A DNA stretch of 15,187 bases from Conidiobolus incongruus B7586 (lineage: Eukaryota > Entomophthoromycota > Entomophthoromycetes > Entomophthorales > Conidiobolaceae): contig JNEM01006059.1 of NCBI GenBank assembly GCA_000697335.1, forward strand, positions 1 to 15,187, written 5' to 3'. Positions 9,464 through 15,187 of the stretch are shown piece after piece. Every line of letters begins with the position of its first letter. Within the stretch, counting starts at the first letter, position 1. The translations under genes and the position numbers were made by a program. The notes below the pieces were generated by a model. The model worked only from the letters and a program-made list of their open reading frames with translations, made no database searches and was not told where the DNA came from.

Positions 9464-11293
9464 TTTCCATAATATAAATACATATTTTTATGAATGATAA
9501 TAAACACTCTCTCTTAGCTTGATATTTACTTACATCATCCATTCACAATTAAATCTAGCATAACCATTTTTGATCTGAAAGAATGACTTCCAACAATAAT
9601 AACTCTAATACAAATTTTCACCATCTTGAAACCTATGGAACTGTAAACAATAGAGTTTTACAACATCTAATCTATAAAATATATAATATAATAACATAAT
9701 ACTGTATCATCAATCAATTTATAAGGTATTGAGTATTATTTATTAAATTATAAAATTTATATATCAAGTATATCGTAGTGCTTGTATTAAATTAAGGATA
9801 AATTTTCATTTTTAGTTAATTATATTTTAACACTATTATTTTTTTACAAAATCAATTTTATTAAATATATTAGAATGATTACTTATTCAATATATTCATC
9901 AATTTTTTTAAATTCGTTTCGCAAATTTTGATCTAAAGAAGTTTAATTCAGGCGATTGTCAATGTGTTAATTGTCAAAATTTTGAATAATATATATTTAA
10001 TAAATGTAATATATTAGTAAGCTCTTAAACACTACAAATAATAGCGATTATTATCAAATTACATATATATTATAATAAATTTATAATTGATGATGTGCTA
10101 TTTTTACCAAAATTTTCTCAGGTTTATTTCATATAATTATGATTACCAAACCAAGAGACCTATCTTGCATTGGAACACCTGCCAAATTATCTATTGGTCG
10201 CGAATTGTCTTGTAAATTTGGCCAATACTTATATTGAGTGGATTAATATAAATTTTATTATCAAATATCTCAAATAATATTTATTCTCATTGTTATTAAT
10301 ATATTTATATAAATTTCTCGATAAGAAAAAATACAAGTTATTATAGTTATATGGTTAGCACATATATAATAAATGCTTGCAATATTTATATATTTAATAT
10401 CAAATTAAATAAACTTTTTTTATTAAAGTTTGTATAAGATTGACCAAAAATTTCCATGAGCTGAGTCTATTTTTAATCGTTTTCTCTTATTAATCGTTTT
10501 TAAATTGAAACAATTATATTTCAACATCATATTATAAATATAATGCAAGAAAAATTTAAAAATGCTCTCGATCATAATATATTTAGAAATTATAAATAAG
10601 CGTCTATAGTTTTCATTCAAAAAATATAAGCATATATTATTGAATTAAAGAAGTTGCAACAGATAAATTACTGCGAAATAATGAAGTCTTAATTCTGAAC
10701 ATTTAATTTATCTTCTTGATATATATAATCGAAAATATATTTCATCTGACTTTTCCAGATATATTAATAATCTACATACTCTATGACTCAAATTGCAAAT
10801 CATATTGGAAATTAAAATATATTAAAATCTGTTTTATATGGGGAAAGAATAAAGCTCCAAGACAAAATCAGAGATTTGTAAAAATAAACAGTTTATAATG
10901 AACATATCAATATTTAGTATAGATATTAATATCTTATAATGTGTCATGTAAAAAATAAATATAGCATATGGTTTATCTATACATATGATGTTGTTAAATT
11001 GAGTTACTAAAAATCTTGTAAAAGATCCATATTTCATTAGTTCCTTGATATAAGGCGTAATTGACTATCGATTTTGACTTTTTAATTTTAGTCACTTTCT
11101 TATTCATTCTATAATTATCTCACTAAAATAGTCATTTCAATTTAATAATTAATATCATCATCCATCCAATGATAAAAAGATTAATATAGTTATCATTAAC
11201 TAGAATGGATATTTTTTATGTTAATATAAATTTGCTATCCCTCATATTCCGCCACATCTACTTTCATTAGTGTGGGATTCATAATTTCATAGC

Positions 11294-11300
11294 TATAAAA
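11294..11300 (+). promoter_or_regulatory. TATA box of the crystallin-like gene
   Basis: TATAAAA, preceded by GC and followed by A-rich then C/A-rich sequence, lies 55 bases ahead of the ATG at 11355. That spacing allows a start site about 25 to 30 bases downstream and a short 5' leader. The 45 bases before it (about 11236-11280) are clearly less A+T rich than the surrounding spacer, as a cluster of factor sites would be. TATA-like strings are common in this DNA, so the call rests on position and context. Confidence 0.5.
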
Positions 11301-11354
11301 ACAACACAATCCAAGAATTTTTCATTAATATTTAGCTCCATTATAGTCATTACC

Positions 11355-11729
11355 ATGCATTTTACTGATCTCATCAATTTAACTCTCCTTTCTTTAGCTG
11401 CATCTGTTCCTCAATCCGAACACAGCAAATCCGACTATAATGTAGTTCTCTTTGAGCATGTGTTATTCCAAGGTCGCCAAATCAATGTAAAACCATCCAT
11501 TTTCTGTAAAAATCTTAATTCTGAGGACCAAGATCAGGCCAGTTCCGCTCAATGGGACCTTAAGCATTCCGAAGATTTCGAGGTTCAATTCTTTACTGAG
11601 GCCGATTGCAGAGGCTATATGAAGAGCTGGCTAGGCGAAACTCCTAAGAATAATCAACCTAATAATTTTGTATACGATGATCTCAATGATAGAGTTAAAT
11701 CGCTTAGATTGAAGTTTATTCGTCATTAG
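11355..11729 (+). CDS. Small secreted beta/gamma-crystallin-like protein
   Basis: This is a single uninterrupted exon of 124 residues. Residues 1 to about 18 (LINLTLLSLAASV core) look like a signal peptide, so the mature protein of about 105 residues should be exported. The rest fits one beta/gamma-crystallin Greek-key domain. The first motif is F33-x4-F38-x-G40 in LFEHVLFQG. The second is F80-x4-C85-x-G87, with Cys in the aromatic position. Calcium-site-like strings follow each half: QDQASS (59-64) and NDRVKS (111-116) against the family pattern (N/D)(N/D)xx(S/T)S; both are imperfect, so calcium binding is uncertain. C51 and C85 are the only cysteines and could form a disulfide. It ends SLRLKFIRH, a typical last strand. 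The ATG is the first in frame after the TATA box. Roles in this family include structural, cell-wall-associated and defensive ones; I cannot say which applies here. Confidence 0.72.
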   Translation: MHFTDLINLTLLSLAASVPQSEHSKSDYNVVLFEHVLFQGRQINVKPSIFCKNLNSEDQDQASSAQWDLKHSEDFEVQFFTEADCRGYMKSWLGETPKNNQPNNFVYDDLNDRVKSLRLKFIRH

Positions 11730-12601
11730 TTATCATATCCTTATTATTTTGCCCAATTTTTATATCATTAATTAATTAATAAACACTTTTTGAAATCACA
11801 ACTCTATCATATATATCATAATATTATTATTCCTGTTTATTTTTGCACTGTTAAAAGACATGCTTTGAAGATTGTAATTCTTAAGAATGTACAATGAGAT
11901 TATTTGATATATCGAATGAATAGTGTAAAATTTTCAAAGTATTGATTCTGATCAAATTAGAGAACTTTATATAATGAATAAAGATCATATACTAATTGTA
12001 ATAAATGGGTTGGAAATAATGGATATTTAAATTAAAAAAAAGATCAATATTAATAATTTCTTTGTTGACATATAGACAAACACAATTTGTAATAAAATTA
12101 AAATCCTACCAAATTTGAAAATAATTAGGCATATTTTTCGAGATGCGAGCTGAATTAATATTCTTCAGTTGTTTTATTTTTTTGTTATAAGCATTTATAA
12201 CTACAAGGAACATTTCAATTATTCAATTTATTCTTTTCTAGTATGTCATACACAATTAATTAAATATTTTTAAATTTAATAAAATTGAGATAATTTTAGG
12301 AACATTTTGATCAACTTTTGAGAGATTAAAAGTTGTATTAGGAATTTGATCCAATTGATAATAAAAAATTATTGATAAAACTGATTTTTATATATTATAA
12401 ATATTATGGAGATTGATTGATTTATACATGAACTTTGCAATTACTAGTTAGTTAATTTCCTTAAATCATAAACGAATTCGGTGATAATGTTCATCAATCC
12501 CATAAATCGATTCAAGAATATTTAATATGAATATAGATTAAAGGCAATTAAACAAGTAATGTAAATTTATTATTCATTTTAATATATCATAATAGCATCA
12601 A
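11730..12601. other. A+T-rich spacer upstream of U2SURP
   Basis: This 872-base stretch holds the 3' end of the crystallin-like gene and the promoter of the U2SURP gene. I see no RNA gene or convincing frame. The one ordered element is a loopless imperfect palindrome at 11871-11895 (ATTGTA-ATTCTT/AAGAAT-G-TACAAT, one bulged base), which could be a dimer-binding site. The 5' UTR of U2SURP, and possibly a further first exon, must lie in its right-hand part. Confidence 0.6.
11778..11783 (+). terminator. Poly(A) signal of the crystallin-like gene
   Basis: AATAAA lies 49 bases after the TAG stop at 11727-11729, in the usual range for a 3' UTR signal. T-rich and T/G-rich sequence (TCCTGTTTATTTTTG, about 11831-11845) follows. 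This is a plausible but not unique match. Confidence 0.45.
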
Positions 12602-14783
12602 ATGAATTATAATTATAAAGTAATTAATATGATTTATTAATTAATGAAATAAAAATAATAATGGTTCAAAACAATAATGATAGAAAACTAATCCTCCTGT
12701 CAAAAGGACTACTTTTCAACAACACAAAGAAGAAATAGAAGCTAAAAAGAGGGTAAATACTCACAACTTAAGAAAATTTAACTTTATATTAAATTAAAAT
12801 AATAGAGAGAAGAGGCAGAAACTGCTCAAGTTTATGCTGATTTTATTGCCGATTTTGGAGAGGGAGATGATCAAAATACACAATCGAGTACTCTTCAAGT
12901 TAAAACTTTTGTCAAATCATCTTCGTCCAAACCACATTCAAGTAAAAATAATGAAACAGCGAAAATACATATGATCATATTAACTTAATATCAACTATTG
13001 TAACTATCGTTTTAGATGTTACTCAAAATCCATACATTCAATCTGAAGTATATCAACCTAAAATGCTTGATGCAATTGGAGCTAAAAATTATACTTCACA
13101 AAGTGGACACAGTTCAGGAGTTCAAGTGAATCAACCTGTACCAACAGTAAGTTAATATTTCAACTCAAGAATATTGCGGTCTTATCGAAAACGACTGAAT
13201 TCATAATTCAGCAGGGAACCAAGAAAAAGAAAAATTTAGATAGCTTTCTAGAAGAGTTAAAAAGGTATAAAATTAGGCATATTTAAAATGCTCATGCAAC
13301 TAACTTAAATACTAGAGAGCAACAGGAAAGAGAACTTCGAACTAAACTTCAGCAACACATATCAAATATTCAAATTCCAAATGCTTCAACTAATCGTCAA
13401 GCAAAAACATTCTCAGATACACCACCTGATTCTAATTCTACAAACCTTTTCGTGGGAAATATATCGCCTCAGGTTAATGAAATACTTTTGATGCAAACAT
13501 TTGGGAAATTTGGCCCTATAGCTAGTGTGAAAATAATGTGGCCCCGAACCCCAGAAGAAAGTGATCGTCGCCATAACTCTGGCTTTGTTTGCTTTATGAA
13601 AAGAGAGCATGCAATTAATGCATTATCTGCCTTGGATGGCTCAGATTTAATGGGACTTAATTTGAGAATCGGTTGGGGCAAATCTGTACAGCTCCCATCA
13701 ATTCCAATTTATGATCCTAATCAACCCAAAAAGCATATATCAACAAATCTACCATTTAACGCAGTTTCAACTCCAGATAAAAAAGCGCAAGTTCAAATCA
13801 TTATTCCATCAGATACCCGTCAATTGAAAATTATCCATCAGACAATTGAAAAAGTTTTGACTTTAGGTGCGCCTTTTGAGCTGCTTTTAATAGAGAGAAA
13901 GTCATCTGATCCAAACTTCTCTTTTTTGACAGATTATACCACACCTCACCATATATACTATAGGTGGAAAATGTTTTCTTTGCTTCAGGGTGACTCTGTA
14001 GATGAATGGCGAATCCAACCTTTCCAGATGTATGAAAATGGCCCAGAGTTTTTACCGCCTCCAATTCCCATTCCCGAACCATCAATTGATGAATTATCAG
14101 ATTTAGACTCAGAAGGAAACGAATTTCCTGGAACTTCTAAGGGCCAACTTTTGCCTCGAAAATCTAAAATATTCCACAAAATGATTAATGAGCTCACCCT
14201 CAACAGAGACAGTATTGGAAATGTTATGGTATTCTTAGTTGATCATGCCGATGCAGCCGATGAGACTGCTTCTGCACTTTGTGATTTACTAATTTCTGAA
14301 AAAACGGATAATAATCATAAACTGGCTTTATTGTATCTGATATCAGACACATTACATAATATTTCTCTCGAAGTATCTGGTTCTTGGAAATTAAGATCCA
14401 AATTTGAAACACTATTGCCCATAATATTTATTCATTTCCACTCTGTTTACCGAGGTATTCAAGCTTTGGGTCGTTTAAAGGCCGAGACTTTTAGAAAACG
14501 AGTCATGATGATATTTCCTGGATGGGAACGAATGGCATTTTTCCCACAACCATTTTTAGATCATCTTGCCAATTTATTCCAACATGGGGAAAATTATGAA
14601 CAAGTTTTGATTTCGAATCAACCATCTCAAGTGGCAGGACCTGTTCAGCAGAATGACTCTACTACATCTCCCAATGAAGACATTGATGGTGTACCTTTAG
14701 TCAGCAGTGATAATGAAGAAGTTGACGGTGTTCCTCTCCAGGATGATGATGTTGATGGTGTTGCTTATTACTCTGATGATTAA
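12602..14783 (+). CDS. U2SURP: U2 snRNP-associated SURP protein (SR140), multi-exon
   Basis: This is a splicing factor that associates with the U2 snRNP. Proposed exons are 12602-12619, 12684-12752, 12806-12941, 13016-13146, 13212-13264 and 13316-14783. They join in frame to 624 residues, with introns of 64, 53, 74, 65 (or 68) and 51 bases. All donors begin GTA. The last intron has ACTAAC at 13299-13304, a clear branch site. Order of parts: RTTFQQHKEEIEAKKREE then VYADFIADF (family N-terminus); KKKNLDSFLEELK (~122-134); RRM ~178-260 with LFVGNI, ASVKIMWPRTPEE and GFVCFM; SURP ~306-353 ending HHIYYRWKMFSLLQGD; CID-type domain ~414-558; then IDGVPL, VDGVPL and VDGVAY (~591-618). These blocks match human U2SURP. 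The human protein is about 1000 residues with a cwf21 segment and a long RS tail; here the stop follows the DGVP repeats. The internal exons are confident. The first exon (MNYNYK) is tentative; a different upstream start is possible. Confidence 0.93.
13209..13214 (+). other. U2SURP: Tandem CAGCAG (NAGNAG) acceptor in U2SURP intron 4
   Basis: The intron that opens with GTAAGT at 13147 ends at CAGCAG. Using the first AG gives an exon starting CAG GGA ACC (Gln-Gly-Thr); using the second drops the Gln. Both keep the frame into the KKKKNLD block. This is the classical arrangement for a one-residue alternative splice. Which site is used cannot be told from the DNA. Confidence 0.7.
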
Positions 14784-15187
14784 TATACATTATAAATGGT
14801 TAATTATTGGAAATTTGGTATATTTATATTGAGCATATCATTAAATTCAATACTCATAATCATTATCATATTCAAATACATATTATTAATTCTCTGTATA
14901 CAGTATTAATTCCAAAATATTTACTTCATTAAAAATTTTTCAAAATTAACTTCAATTTACATAGGATTTTTTTATTTAAATTTTAATTATTATCAAAACA
15001 AGTTTAATATACCATTTGTCAAATGTATTAAATCAAAAATTTGAGAATTTTTTCTTGATTTATTTATTTAAAAAGAAATGGCAAATTTTTTGATTTCTGA
15101 TTTTTCAACTATATTATTAGTTTACAAAAATAAATTATATATATTTTATATATTTATATATATATATATATATATTGAATTATTAAT
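14784..15187. other. A+T-rich downstream spacer
   Basis: It holds the 3' UTR of U2SURP and then very A+T-rich DNA with no frame of note. There is no AATAAA close to the stop; the nearest clear one is at 15129-15134, about 345 bases away, so a variant signal is probably used. The window ends just after a TA microsatellite. Confidence 0.6.
15155..15175. repeat. (TA)n microsatellite
   Basis: This is an uninterrupted run of about ten TA units, preceded by broken TA/TTTA sequence from about 15136. Such runs are common in A+T-rich intergenic DNA, vary in length between strains and can be mis-sized in assemblies. Confidence 0.85.

Larger units (their letters stand above)
8411..11354. other. Large A+T-rich gene-poor interval
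   Basis: Nearly 3 kb lies between the divergently arranged 5' ends of TMEM94 (minus) and the crystallin-like gene (plus). It must hold both promoters. I find no tRNA-like A/B boxes, no recognisable protein and no terminal-repeat element. Open frames of 60 to 91 codons (9086-9361 plus, 10423-10620 minus, 10716-10898 plus) are dominated by A+T-rich codons and lack family features. A few patches are less A+T rich and look coding-like: 9583-9660, 10139-10240, 10440-10475 and 11233-11280. The first three could be exons or remnants of an unrecognised gene; the last is probably promoter. Three inverted repeats are listed separately. Confidence 0.6.

Noticed and set aside
12661-12738. ATG at 12661 as the U2SURP start
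   Set aside because: Its frame ends at a TAG by 12738 and is not the frame of the conserved KEEIEAKKR block.
12123-13284. 14-base direct repeat AATTAGGCATATTT at 12123 and 13271
   Set aside because: With this base composition many 14-base matches are expected by chance in 15 kb.
13452-13454. GTG at 13452 as a protein start
   Set aside because: It is the Val of LFVGNI inside the RRM; the frame continues upstream into exon 5 by splicing.

Overview
The window is from a eukaryotic nuclear genome. It is very A+T rich between genes. Genes on both strands are spaced 0.9 to 3 kb apart, and two of them carry short introns (about 51 to 74 bases) with GTA-type donors and, in the clearest case, a fungal-looking ACTAAC branch site. 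Two proteins are recognisable eukaryotic orthologues (TMEM94 and the U2 snRNP-associated SR140/U2SURP). My best guess is an early-diverging, A+T-rich fungus such as an entomophthoralean of the Conidiobolus type. A small-genome invertebrate or another compact eukaryote is not excluded. This placement rests on style and gene content, not on a search.

Layout, left to right: (1) 1-3515, plus strand: the 3' part of an intronless gene for a very long protein made of at least eleven tandem copies of a roughly 103-residue, probably all-helical repeat that I do not recognise; one reading-frame break falls in copy 9. (2) 3516-4560: A+T-rich spacer between two convergent genes. (3) 4561-8410, minus strand: a complete TMEM94 gene in three exons (two 53-base introns), about 1247 residues, a P-type-ATPase-like ER membrane protein whose catalytic motifs are altered. 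(4) 8411-11354: nearly 3 kb with no convincing gene, but with several inverted repeats and a few patches of coding-like composition. (5) 11355-11729, plus strand: a small secreted single-domain beta/gamma-crystallin-like protein with a TATA box. (6) 11730-12601: spacer. (7) 12602-14783, plus strand: a U2SURP/SR140 gene in about six exons (RRM, SURP, CID, DGVP repeats) that lacks the C-terminal RS tail of animal proteins. (8) 14784-15187: A+T-rich spacer ending near a TA microsatellite.

The genes do not form an obvious pathway. U2SURP works in splicing in the nucleus, TMEM94 in cation handling at the ER, and the crystallin-like protein is predicted to be secreted. The item most likely to be undescribed is the large tandem-repeat protein at the left edge. 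No viral or retroelement remains were seen.
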